64,000 nucleotides of DNA from Megascapheus bottae (taxonomy: Eukaryota > Chordata > Mammalia > Rodentia > Geomyidae). The notes below the pieces were generated by a model. It had not been told where the DNA came from, ran no database searches, and saw nothing but the letters and a program-made list of their open reading frames with translations. This document shows, in pieces, positions 1-10,137 of this stretch (its first letter is position 1; each line of letters opens with the position of its first letter). The translations under genes and the position numbers were made by a program. The DNA lies in assembly GCA_024803745.1 (NCBI GenBank), contig JANJXV010000190.1, forward strand, positions 1,621,001 to 1,685,000, read 5' to 3'.

Positions 1-640
1 GGCCCGTGTCCTGTCCCAGCACATTCGGGGGCGTGCTCTGCACGTGTGCTCACAACAGCAGGTGGGTGGGTGACCTCGCTGGGGTCTCGCTGGCTGCATC
101 ATGATTTGTGCAATGCTTCATCTGCTAGAATTGTCTATTTTGAACAAATTGTGCAGAATGCTTGTCCTGGGACATCACTTTGCCAGAAGCCCCAACTCTT
201 GACCTGCCCTGCACTGTGTGTGCCACCAACCTACGCCTGTCCTTGCAAAAGCTCAGCTCATGTCCCCCTGGAAGGACCCTGGACCACTGACTGTTCTCCA
301 AGCAACACACAGCGTCTCTGTGTCTTCTCAGCCAGCACCCCACTATCCTTTCCCCAGGCACAGCCCAGAGCCCACACAGACCCCAGAGCACACCTGACCC
401 CCACCCAGTAATACAGGGCCCACCATCCTGGGCTCCTGTGCAGAAGCAGCATTTGAGCTCAGGTTTCAGGATGGTTGGGGAGACCGTGAGGATGCAGGGG
501 GGCTGGGAAGGAGGGCAGAAGGAAGGAGAGTTTGCCCCAGCCCATCCCATCCATCTCAGAGAGCCAAACGCAGCTAACTCCCGGGCAGTGTGTGTCCGAG
601 GTGCTGTGGTCTAGTCACGGTGTTGATCTCAGCCTTGTCA
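1..640. other. Unique non-coding sequence
   Basis: Mixed-composition single-copy sequence. Short frames run on both strands (for example 46-411 + and 125-550 -) but overlap each other and show no domain, signal peptide or splice-bounded conservation that I recognise. No repeat identified. Confidence 0.5.
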
Positions 641-644
641 CCGC

Positions 645-738
645 TAGGTCTTTGGTTTGGATTTGCTCTATTTAGAGCCATTGCTCATCATCAGCTAAAA
701 ATTGAATGGTTTGGGGAAAATCACTCAATTCAGAGAAC
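645..738. promoter_or_regulatory. Candidate conserved non-coding element (small)
   Basis: A sharp AT-rich island inside GC-rich flanks. It carries a CTATTTAGAG MEF2-like A/T core, a GCTCATCATCAGC stretch and CAATTC/AATTG cores, without simple-repeat character. This is the usual texture of mammalian conserved non-coding elements. The call is inference only. Confidence 0.25.
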
Positions 739-898
739 GCCCGACGCTGCTCTGAACTCTCCACCCTTGGGATGCGACACCCGCCGACATCCTGTTCCTT
801 GGACACTGAAGATAACACAAAGCCCGTGCCCTTCATGTAGGTGAGAAATTAGCTTTGCTCTAAACTGGCTCCGGCCAGCGGGCGGTTGCAGGGCTCGA

Positions 899-912
899 GC
901 GCCCCCTGGTGG
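899..912 (-). promoter_or_regulatory. CTCF-type binding core, minus orientation
   Basis: The plus strand reads GCGCCCCCTGGTGG. Its reverse complement, CCACCAGGGGGCGC, matches all 14 positions of the CTCF core CCASYAGRKGGCRS. CTCF is the zinc-finger insulator and loop-anchor protein, and motif orientation sets the direction of cohesin loops. It sits in a GC-rich stretch with no SINE, so it is probably not a repeat-borne site. Occupancy cannot be told from sequence. Confidence 0.72.
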
Positions 913-1365
913 TGGCGATTGCCGGCCTCTTCTGGCAGAGGAAAAGAAGGACAGCTCAGATTCCCCGGTATTTGCAGTGAGTGACAAGTCAGGGGAAGGC
1001 CACTTGGCTCAGCCAAGCTCCCACCTTCTCCAGGAGACACCAAACCAGCCGCCACTGGCCCCCTTCCTCTGCCTCGGGGGTCTGGTGGAGCGTGACCTGG
1101 GGCGGATATGGTGCGGGGACATGGCAGCTCAGGATGCGGCGTGTCCTCGTGGAGAGCTGGGGGGATTCGGGCTGAGGATGGAGAGGATGGGGACAAGTCT
1201 GTGGGGGAAGGCGTGGGAGGTTTGCCTGCCTCAGCATGACAGAGGGCATTAGACCCCTCCCCGCTAGGTGGCCGTGTTACTGACAGGCTGTGCCAAGCCT
1301 GGAGGGGGTAAGCGAGACCACAAGGGCAGATGTCTGCTGTCAGCCGGGGAGGGGGGAGCTGAGAG

Positions 1366-1379
1366 CCAGAAGGGGGCGT
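1366..1379 (+). promoter_or_regulatory. Weaker CTCF-type core, plus orientation
   Basis: CCAGAAGGGGGCGT matches the CTCF core at 12 of 14 positions, with A in place of the pyrimidine at position 5 and T at position 14. It lies about 470 bp from the perfect minus-orientation site at 899-912, so the two motifs point away from each other. Confidence 0.4.
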
Positions 1380-1410
1380 TGGAGGATAAGGGAAAGTCAC
1401 TGATCAGCAG

Positions 1411-1423
1411 CCCCCCCCCCCCC
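1411..1423. repeat. Poly-C run
   Basis: Thirteen consecutive C residues; length is prone to slippage and assembly error. The flanking sequence is unique and GC-rich. Confidence 0.9.
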
Positions 1424-1985
1424 ACCAGAGGAGCAGGGGCCTTGAAATGGAGCCTTAGGTCCATTTCAGGGAGAATCAGTGGGGCAGGGGAGACAGGAGC
1501 TGATTGGACAGCACACGTGGCCAAGACAGTGCTGCCTGGAAACAGCTGCCATTTCTGAGCAAAATATGAAACAAAATAGAAGCGTGGGGATGGAGGAAGA
1601 CTCAGGAAGGGATCTGATGTGGGGAAGAGGGAAAAGGCATGGATCCAGGCTCGTCTCGGCTTCTCTCCTAAGCATCAACCATGGTCAATGCCACAAGTGA
1701 CAACCAGCAGACATCTTCTTCCTGGGCAGGGAAGCCGGAGATCAGAGCAAACGAAGCCACCAGAATGAAGGCCCAGAGGACACCACCCAAGGGACGGGCC
1801 AGGCGGGAAGGCTGCCTGGTTCTTGTTAAAATCCTGGAGACTTTAGAGGATCCAGGAATCCTATCTGTAGGGGAGTCCCCAGGTTGCAGACCCAGGATCC
1901 AAAACCAGGGTGGGTTTCATCTGGTGCTGGAGGCTTTTGGTAGTTTGAATATAAGTAAGAACCGCCCCGAGGGTACTGGGGTCTG
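1424..1985. other. Unique non-coding sequence
   Basis: Single-copy, moderately GC-rich. The frame at 1681-2103 (+) runs into the C-rich low-complexity tract and has no recognisable domain. Nothing else seen. Confidence 0.45.
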
Positions 1986-1987
1986 GG

Positions 1988-2098
1988 AGCTCTGCCCCCT
2001 CCCCAGCTCCTCCGCTGCCCCTCCCCTGCTCTTCCCCTGCCCCCTCCCTTGCTACTCCCCTGCCCCCTCCCCTGCTCTACTCCACCCCTACCTCCTCA
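1988..2098. repeat. C/T-rich low-complexity tract with degenerate tandem units
   Basis: Degenerate repeats of CCCCTGCCCCCTCCC separated by GCT-rich spacers. The strand is almost purine-free. It probably arose by slippage of a short CCTGCC-type unit. Confidence 0.7.
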
Positions 2099-2265
2099 GG
2101 TAATGAAGTACCAGCCCCCCCCCCTCCCCGGCTGCACAGTATCACAGCAACAACCTGGACAGAGCAGAAGGGAAAGGCACACGATGGGCCTGTGCAGGTC
2201 CTTTCAACAAAGAATGTCTCTTGCTCCAGCCAGGGGGAGTTGCTTGTCCCTTTGTTGTGATGACC

Positions 2266-2475
2266 AGAAACCATGGCAGTTCAAGCCTGTAATCCCAGCC
2301 ACGTGGGAGGTGGAGGTGGTGGAGATGGGAAATCCTGGCACTGGGGACAGGGAGCAGCGTGTCTGGGTATGGTGGCACATGTGTCACCTCCAGCCACACA
2401 GGGAGCCCAAGGGGGAGAATCACAGACCAGAAAGGCCTAGGCTAAAGCCAGACCCCACCTCAAAAATACCCAAGG
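2266..2475 (+). mobile_element. Dimeric Alu/B1-like (7SL-derived) SINE
   Basis: Two 7SL-like monomers lie in tandem. The first has the box-B-like GTTCAAGCCTGTAATCCCAG followed by CACGTGGGAGGTGGAGG. The second begins near 2362 with GGGTATGGTGGCACATG, continues through a GAATCACAGACC block and ends CAGACCCCACCTCAAAAATA, like the 3' end of Alu/B1. Divergence from consensus is high, so the copy is old. The family name is uncertain, since several rodents carry monomeric and dimeric 7SL SINEs. Confidence 0.6.
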
Positions 2476-5280
2476 CAGAAGGGGGTGTGGAGGTGTGGTT
2501 TGGGGGGTGGAGTGCCCTCCTGATCAGTGTGGACATGGGGGGGGTCTCAGCTGACCCCCAGCTGGGCCCCAAGGCTTGGGACTCACTCAGCTGCCCTGCC
2601 CGGTGGGGTCTTCAAGTCCTGTCCTGCCTCATGTCCACCCAGTGCCTTCGTGATGTCCTTGAGGGGGAGGGGCCATCTCTGGACCCCTGGGGGAGAAGGC
2701 TTGACACGTAGCTGATGTGTCCAGATTTCCCCTCGTCGTGCTATTTTCCCACAGCTAAGCATCACTTTGCAAGTGAATTGGACCAGCAGAGCCTCTGCCC
2801 TCTGCCGGGCTCCTGCGTTGAGCCAGCGGTCGGCCCTGTCCATGTCGGCCCTGCCGACCTGCTCCCCACTCTGCCAGAGACCTCCTTCCACCCGCCATTC
2901 CTCCTCAATGCCGAGTCCAGCCAGGTCCTTCAGCGCCCGATTCACACCTGCACACGGCTGCCCGTAAACCACAGGGATTTAACTCCTGGCTGCGTCCCTG
3001 GGGGAGGTGGAGAAGCCATCCTGCATCGGTGCCCTCTCGTTTTCCCATGATTCGAGGCCAGCTTCGTGCTGCCCCTGCAGGTGTGGGCCCAGGCTCGGGG
3101 CAGCTCCCCTGCAGTGCGTTGATCTCACCATTCACGTCCACGCTCAGGAGAAGGACACGCCGCTGGCCGCTCAGCTACAGGCGCTCACGGCGAGAATTCC
3201 ACGCTCTGCTCCAGTGGCCACTTCCTGTGGGCTGGCTTTGGGCATGCAGGGCATGTCTGTGGCTGAGGCAAAAGGAGAGCCCCAAGATGTCACCTGCTGA
3301 GAGGCGACCGGCCCTGACGCTGCCCAGGGGACCGGCGTGTTCAAGGTCAGGAGTCTTGGGCTCAGCCCCAGGAAAGAACAGCTTCCGATCTTTTCCTGGT
3401 GCCTGGGAGCGGGCAGCGGTCCTGGAGTAAGAAGGGAAAGTTCCTGCAGGGTCACTGGGCCCGAGGCTTTATGGAATCAAATCCAATTGAGCCTCGTTTG
3501 CTGGGGTCACCCAGGAGTGCGCCCAGGAGAATGGCACTGCTGCTCTGACCTCGTTAGGCTCCCCGCTGGCAAGCGCCATGGGCAAGAGGAGGAAGTTTGT
3601 GGTGCCCTGTGTGTCGAGTGCAGGCGTGCGGCTGGAGAAGACAGCTGTCGGGGGTGGGCACAGCCGTCTGCCAAAATCTAAGTCCCCCAGAGAAGGGTCT
3701 TCCTTTCCTCTCTCCTGGCCACGTGGCGGCAGGTGAGGGGTGCAGGGCCTGCTTGTCTGGACGCTTCCTTCTCTGCTCAGAACCGGGGTGAGTCTGCAGT
3801 GGGTGAACTTATCTAGAGAGAGCAGAGCAGCCGAGCCTGGTGTGTCAGGGACGGTGTGACCTGTCGGGGTGATAGCCAGTACCCCAAAAGGTATCGAGAG
3901 GCCATCCAGGGACTGAGCGGCACCAGAGATGGCACCAAAGGCAGCAGGGGAAATGGCAGAAGCAGAGAGAAAGCAGGAGAGGGTGGAGGGCTGGGAGTGA
4001 GGGAAGATGGTGGGTGCCCTGGGCACCGGGGCCTCCAGAGAGGTGGAACACTGGCCGTCCTCGTCCAGGGCGGAGGCTGCTGAGCTGAGGACCAGGCCTG
4101 GCGTGGGGGCCTCTGGAGCTAAGGGCCGGCGCCCGAGGCTCCGAGGAGAGCAGGGACGCCTGCCTGGCCTGTGCGGTCAGAAGAGGAGCCCAGTGTGCTG
4201 AGCGGGGAGAGAGTCTCCCAGTGCACCCAGGAGGCCACGGAGATTCTGAACATGGTGGCTGGCAGCCACGGGTGTTTGTCCTTCTGAACCGGCTGGTTCC
4301 ACGTCCCTCGATCGCCTCCAGCACCCACGATGCACTGCTGAGGGGGTGACCACCAACCACCACCCCGTCACGTCCCGTGCTCTTCCTCATCCGTCTCCAC
4401 CCCGGGACGCGTCACCCCCAAATGCAACTGAAGGGGACGAGATTACACCACCCCAGAGATGCTTCCGGGGCCTATTTTGAGCTAATTGTTTTGGGAAACA
4501 AATGACATGAGATTGGCGTTGAAAGCGTTGTCATTTGGGAAAGATAAGTTTACCTGGATGACGGAGTGGGCACTGGTCTGGAGGCTGGCCTGGAGAAAGC
4601 TCTCACTCCAGGGCGCATTCACACCTGGCACACGGGCAGCCTCCCGGCTCCACAGGCTTCCTGCCCGGCCTGGAACCTCCGTGTGGGACTGCGCTCCTCC
4701 TTCCCTCTGCCCTCGGCCCCTTCCCGACTCCTGTGTTTCTGCAGCTGCCCGGGGCGGTGTGTGTACAGCTTCCTCTCCTAGTTCTCGGGGCCGGTTCTCC
4801 CATTAAACCTGTGTCATGTCTGTAAGTGAAGGAACACCCCGCCCAGTGACGAGGTGTGACAAATGCTTTCAAGTGTCAGCCTCTGTGTTTCTGAGCCGGG
4901 CAACCTGTCTGTCCCAGGACTTCCCGCTGTGTGGCCTGTGTTTACCCGTGTACACTCAACCGGCCATGCCGTCAAACCTGCCGCAGCCTCCCACACGGGG
5001 CCGTGAGCATTTCGCACAGCCCTGGGGCCGCATCCTTGAGACCGTCATTTAAGCGGAAGGCGCTAAGCGCCTCGTATTTACATTTGAAGCTCCAGATATG
5101 AAATTTGGGATTAGAAAGTCAGAGTCTCCAGGTACCCATAACAGCTGGGGGTCTCCCCGGCAGATGGACTCGGGGAGTCCGTGCTAAGTGGCCCCAGATT
5201 GTGCTTGCATTTGGGGAGATGAGGAGGGGATCTGAAAGGTGGGAACCGATGACGTCCTGGGGCCTGAAGAGACAGGGCAG
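2476..5280. other. GC-rich unique non-coding sequence
   Basis: About 2.8 kb without a repeat I can name. Many overlapping short frames occur on both strands, as expected of GC-rich DNA with few stop codons; none carries a recognisable domain. CpG is scattered but not dense enough for a clear CpG island. Confidence 0.45.
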
Positions 5281-5357
5281 GGTGGACGCCTGTGGGCTGT
5301 GTCCAGAGCCCAGGGGGAGGGTGGTGGACACCTGTGGGCTCTGTCCCCAGCCCGGAG
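5281..5357. repeat. 42-bp tandem duplication
   Basis: Copy 1 starts at 5281 (GGTGGACGCCTGTGGGCTGT) and copy 2 at 5323 (GGTGGACACCTGTGGGCTCT), offset 42 bp with a few substitutions. The offset is a multiple of three, so the reading frame through it stays open by chance. Confidence 0.75.
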
Positions 5358-5639
5358 CCGGGTGGTGAAGGCACAGGGCCGTGGGCTCAGATATGCCCAG
5401 CAGAGAACAGAATGTAGTTGGCAGCAGGGGGAGGAGGCGGGGCCTCTCCCTGGACCAGTGGCTGCTCTGGCTCAGGAATGTCCAGGGGGACTCAGGGTGC
5501 CTCTGTTTCTCATTTTGACACACTGTCCCATCACCTGAGGAAGATGCCGCCTCAGGCTCACGTGTGGTGGGGGTCCAGGGGCAGTGCTGGCCCTGAGCCA
5601 TGCCACCTTTCCATTCTTCTTGAAAGATGCTAAGCACGG

Positions 5640-5838
5640 TGCCTCTGGACTTCACCTGCTTCTTTCTCCTCCCCCCTCTCTTCTCCCTCTCCTTCCCGGT
5701 CTCCCTCGGTTCCTTTCCCTTTTCTCTCCTTCTTCCTTCCCTTCCTCCCATCTCCCCACCTCTCGTCTACTTTCTCTTCTCTCTCCTTGTCTCTCCCTCT
5801 CCCCCTCCCTTCTCCTTCCATCTCTTTTTCCATTTTCA
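5640..5838. repeat. Long polypyrimidine tract
   Basis: About 200 bp of almost pure C/T on the plus strand (CTCTCCTTCCCTCT-type mixtures) with only isolated purines. The reverse strand is correspondingly purine-rich and gives long, low-complexity Arg/Glu/Gly frames that are not genes. Such tracts can adopt triplex (H-DNA) structure. Confidence 0.85.
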
Positions 5839-6600
5839 AAGATTCCTTTACTGAGTGACCTAAATTTTCCAGGCTCAGAAGCCCACGTTTGAAGGTCAAC
5901 CCCAAAGGGCAACTTCCTGTCAGCCCCCTCAATGGGAGCCCACTGGGAAATCCCTCCATATTTAGATTCCACTACAAAATGATCATTTCGCTAACTGTCC
6001 CCCAGCCCCATCCACCGTGTGGACCGGGAGCAGCCAGAGACCCTGCTGAGAGAGACCAGGCCTGGAGCTGACACAGGAAGACAAATCCGGGCATTTTTCA
6101 GGTGTCTGTCCGCAGTCAGGAGCCAGGTGGTGAGAGAAGTGCATGAGGTAAGCAGGTGACGTGGCCATAGCGGAAGTATCCTCGCATGCGCTGAGGCTTT
6201 CACTGTGACCCAGGGCTGCCCTCTTCCCCCTCCCCATCTATTCCTGGAGTGATCAGTGTTCCCGTCTCCTCGCCTGGCATGGCCAAGCATGCCCACTCTC
6301 CGGCTGTAGCCTTGAGAGAGTTTCTGAGAGCTGCTGCTGCCTCACTAATGGTGGCGGGGGCCCTGCCAGGAGGAGGGCAAAAGAGATCGGGGTTTGAGGA
6401 TACAGACTTCCACCTAGGAGAGGGTGACTTTCACCTAGGAGAGGGTGACAGGTCAGGGCTTGGCTGGGGAGGGGCTCTCACCCCCCCTTACCTGCAGACC
6501 TTCAGTGGGGAGGAAGGTTGTAAACAGAATCACTGACAATTGTCCCCGTGTGTCCCCAAAGGACTAGGTTTGTTCCTTCACGACAATCAGTGAGATACTT
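5839..6600. other. Unique sequence with a 21-bp direct duplication
   Basis: Single-copy sequence. At 6408-6449 a 21-bp unit containing CACCTAGGAGAGGGTGAC occurs twice head to tail. No gene evidence. Confidence 0.5.
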
Positions 6601-6619
6601 CGGATGAAGAGATGGGCAG

Positions 6620-6810
6620 GGAGAGTGGAGGACAGGAGAGTGGAGGGCAGGAGAGTGGAGGACAGGACAGGAGATTGGAGGACAGAAGAGTGGAGGACAG
6701 GGGAGTGGAGGACAGGAGAGTGGAGGACAGGACAGGGGAGTGGAGGACAGGAGAGTGGAGGACAGGAGAGTGGAGGACAGGGGAGTGGAGGACAGGAGAG
6801 TGGAGGGCAG
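6620..6810. repeat. 15-bp G/A-rich minisatellite
   Basis: About a dozen copies of GAGTGGAGGACAGGA with small variants (GGGCAG for GGACAG, GGGGAG for GGAGAG, an extra ACAGG). The plus strand is almost all purine. Because 15 is a multiple of three, both strands show periodic pentapeptide frames (EWRTG on plus); these are artefacts of the array. Confidence 0.92.
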
Positions 6811-7270
6811 CCGCTGCTGCTGGAATCTCACGCTGTGTCTCACAAATGCCAGGCTGAGGTGTGAGGCCATCACATCTCCATTTTTCAGGTAAGTCCACAT
6901 CACAACTAAAAATCCCCTGAGGACCTGGGAGAGGCCTTCCTTACCCGGTCCAGGGCCTCCCGGGGCCAGCCAGCTCCCAGGGGCCGTGGCCCTGGGAATC
7001 TTTGCATCCCTGGGTGAGCGGGTTTGCAATGGAGTGCCAAGGTGGAGAGCATCCTCAGGACTGCAGAAGACAAGTCTATACTCCGAAATTAAGATTCCTC
7101 TTTTCTCCAAACATCACCTCTTCTACTGAATAACCTCGGCAGTGTTCGCAGGTCAGGAGCTGTGCCGGTCTAGTCCAGGGGTAACAGGGTGGGTGGGATT
7201 AAAAGGCAGGCTGGGCGATGTGGGGAGCTTACTGCTACCTTGGAGGTTAGGCTGGTCCACTGGAAAAGCA
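6811..7270. other. Unique non-coding sequence
   Basis: No repeat, gene or regulatory motif recognised. Confidence 0.4.
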
Positions 7271-7274
7271 GTGG

Positions 7275-7385
7275 GGATATTTTTGTCCTATTAATATATT
7301 TTAATTGAAACCGAGGGGGTGATCCAATTTAAATTGAGTGCAAATAATTCATTTAGTGCAATTAATCTGTCAGCAACGTGGTGTG
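7275..7385. promoter_or_regulatory. Candidate conserved non-coding element with homeodomain cores
   Basis: AT-rich island with clustered TAAT/ATTA and CAATT cores and an octamer-like GCAAATAATTCAT, in otherwise GC-richer DNA and without low-complexity character. POU/homeodomain-type composition suggests a developmental enhancer element. This is inference from texture, with no alignment. Confidence 0.35.
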
Positions 7386-8040
7386 TTGTCCTCCCTTTTG
7401 AAGAAAAGAAATGGCGTAGATGTGTATCTTGGGGTCAAACACCGAAGCAGAAATTTCTGACACTTAGCACTCGTGGCTGGGGCCACCAGGCAGTGATTGC
7501 CTCGTTCTGGCTGTGCACCCTGTGGTGGCACTCTGGGAACGTGGACGGCCACCAGAAGGGCTGGCACCTGGCGTGCAGACGTACGGGTAGTGGGGAAGTG
7601 AGTTTACGGTGGCAGAGTGCAGCAGCCTCCTTCAAAGGCCCCGTCTGTGTGGCGACTCAGAAAGAGGCTGTGCGCCTACTGTGCGTCCAGATTCCAGACT
7701 CTCGAAGGGAGCACAGCCACCGAGCACAGCCACAGGGTTTCCTGGCAGAGGAAGGGCTGCCTTGCTATGGAGGGGAGTTTCTGTCATTCCAGGAAGGGTT
7801 AGTCTGCCTCATTCACAGACCCCAGCTTAGGGTCAGACCTTCCTGTGGCCCAGGGCTGGGTGTTGCCAGTACCACCCACTCTCCCTCGGGGCTGCTTAAG
7901 GATTAAGTAAAACATTTTATGTGGCACCCCATACTCACACCGACACTCCTTAGACTTCGCTCTTGCAGACTCTGCCTGCCTGCATGTAAGACACGACAGG
8001 ATATGAATCGCCTTTGACTTCATAGACACCCCAAAGTCTA
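7386..8040. other. Unique non-coding sequence
   Basis: A frame of 195 codons at 7319-7906 (+) crosses it, but the translation has no recognisable domain and competes with overlapping frames on both strands. I treat it as chance. Confidence 0.45.
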
Positions 8041-8575
8041 AGTATTTTTCACTCTGTGCATGATACAGATGTATTTTTTAATCCTGCAAATCACTGCACT
8101 CTGTGTTGGAATGTGATAGGGAATAGTCCTGCCATAATAGCCCTTCTTCCCTGAAAATAAATTATGAAATTATATAGCCAAAAGAAACAGAAGAACAAAT
8201 GCTGGCGTACGGCCATCTCGTAAATGGCACCCCATACCTTATCTAGTTGATTGTGAAGGCAAATGGCATATCTACAGTGCAGAGAATGTCGAGAGCTAAA
8301 TAGCAAGCCACAATACGAAATAAATGAGGCTAGAATGAGTTCCTCTACTCCATTTGCAGGCAAAGCAAATCAAGCAACCATAACACCAACAAAAGCCCCC
8401 ATAAATATGCCTGCATTTCCCACCCAGGTAGCTATAGTACATATAGAGGGAGATCAATATTTCAGTAAAAAAAAACCAATAAAAACATATGGAGAACAAA
8501 TAACGAGTCGCAGCCACACACATGCCTTCCGTAAAAGTAATTACTTCCCCGAAGGTTGTTAGAACAATAAGCGGA
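8040..8575. promoter_or_regulatory. AT-rich unique block, candidate CNE cluster
   Basis: About 500 bp of AT-rich, complex sequence with no interspersed-repeat signature that I can recognise, bounded by GC-rich DNA. Contains AATAAA, TAAT and GATA-type cores. Either conserved non-coding DNA or an unrecognised old repeat. Confidence 0.3.
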
Positions 8576-9690
8576 ATAACTGGAGAATGGCTAAACCTCC
8601 GTTTCCCTTTGAGGCCGGGTGGTGGTTGTCAGAGGCTATGGAATCTAGACTGCTAAGGGAACACCCCTGCTTCACCCCTAATTATCAGCTGATCAGGGTC
8701 ACCAGAAAACAGAGCTGCTTGTAGCCTGAGTGCCTTAGGCCGGGGGAGGTCAGAGCGGTGGTGGGAGCCTCTTGGCTCCAAGAATGAAGTCGTGAAAGAA
8801 TGAGCTACATAGACAAACTATTATTTAATATATTGGAGATTTAATTCAATCGGGCTGTCAGGAGTTTGTGGGACAGAAAGGAGCTTTTTTATACTAAGTT
8901 GTGGTCTCAGACCTTAGCCTGGCCTGTGGCTGCTGATGCGTGTGCATCCGTGTGCCGGTGCGTGTGCACGTGTGACGCGGGAAAGAGGATCCGTGAAGCA
9001 GGGCCCAGGTCACCATCTAACCGCTTCTGTTCCCTCCAGGCCACATGGCGCAGGGTTACAGGAGGGCCGTGCTTTCCACGTCTTCCTCCTTCCCCTCTGT
9101 TCCCTTAGCCTTATCACCTTGGACAAGGTGGAGCATTCTGGCCTCCTTTGGGGGCTCCTTGCAGTTGCTTTGGGCCCTCGAGTCCTGCAGCCTGTGGCAG
9201 CCATGGCATCAGTCCCCATCCCGTCTCCACAGGTTTGCCCATTCTGGATAACTTGGAGATGCGTATCTCCCTGTGCCTGGCGTCCACGCTTTCAGGGCTC
9301 CCTCCATCTTAGCCTGAGTCATCCTGTCTGTTGTTTGCTGTTAGCAGCATTGTGTGGCTATAGCCCGGTCGTTCTGTGTGTCCCGACAGGAGTGGGGAAG
9401 CATGGGCTGTTGCTTTGGCTCCGAGTGACGGTGTTAGGGTCGTGTGTGGACACCTCTGCTTCAGTTCCCTCGTCCTGCGACACGTGGCGGATAGATGTTT
9501 GCGCCCTTCCTCTGGTGCGGGAGGCTTTCTGGCTCGCAGCCTCCGGGATGGCGCGCTAGACAGGGAGTTTGGCAGCAACCATTCCTCCAGGCGATTTCCC
9601 AGTGTGACTGTTCAAGGTGCTGCCTTCCAGACCATGCGTGGTTCTGGGGGGAACGGCGCTAAATGGGAAAGGCAATTAATGAAGTGTCTA
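8576..9690. other. Unique sequence with a small AT-rich island
   Basis: Mostly GC-rich single-copy DNA. At 8815-8865 an ATTATTTAATATATTGG island with a TTTAATTCAATC core resembles a small conserved element. The 207-codon frame at 8936-9559 (+) has no domain. Confidence 0.35.
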
Positions 9691-9699
9691 CCAGGGAGG

Positions 9700-9731
9700 A
9701 CAGCAGGGGACAGCAGGGGACAGCAGGGGCA
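9700..9731. repeat. 10-bp tandem repeat, three units
   Basis: Three head-to-tail copies of GACAGCAGGG/GACAGCAGGGG. Confidence 0.85.
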
Positions 9732-10070
9732 GTGTCTGCCCTGGAGCTGTTGCAGCCTGATAAATGGCTCCGAGGAGGCCAGGCAGATGGGCCAAGGCTG
9801 ACAGAAGCTCACGAGATGTGGCAAGGGCTACTACGGCGTTAATCCTCTGTGAGGCCCGAGGCTCCCGTGTGTGGGTAACGAATGCTCCTCTCTGCTGTGT
9901 GGTGGCGGCTACAGACAGCCACATCTCTTATGGGTAAAGACCCTTGGAAGGACTTGGTGCGGAATCATCCCGTGACCATCCAGATTCATTAATCACCAAC
10001 ACCAAGGGTGAACGGCCACAGAAAACCTGGCATGGCTTCTAGAAATGCTGCTGAAAGATATCCATGGCAG

Positions 10071-10071
<1 letters not shown>

Positions 10072-10114
<43 letters not shown>

Positions 10115-10137
10115 GGAGAGAGAGAGAGAGAGAGAGG
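10072..10137. repeat. Compound (TA)n(GA)n microsatellite
   Basis: About 20 TA units, interrupted once by GTATA, run directly into about 11 GA units. A compound dinucleotide array. Confidence 0.95.

Noticed and set aside
2049..2711. 220-codon plus-strand frame
   Set aside because: It starts in C-rich low-complexity DNA and runs through the dimeric 7SL SINE; not a gene.
5420..5440. CTCF-like GCAGCAGGGGGAGG
   Set aside because: Lacks the essential GGC after the G run; several core mismatches.
5630..5972. Arg/Glu/Gly-rich minus-strand frames resembling RE/RS proteins
   Set aside because: Low-complexity translation of the polypyrimidine tract; no unique flanking domain.
8936..9559. 207-codon plus-strand frame
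   Set aside because: GC-rich sequence with overlapping frames on the other strand, no motif, no repeat-free homology that I recognise.
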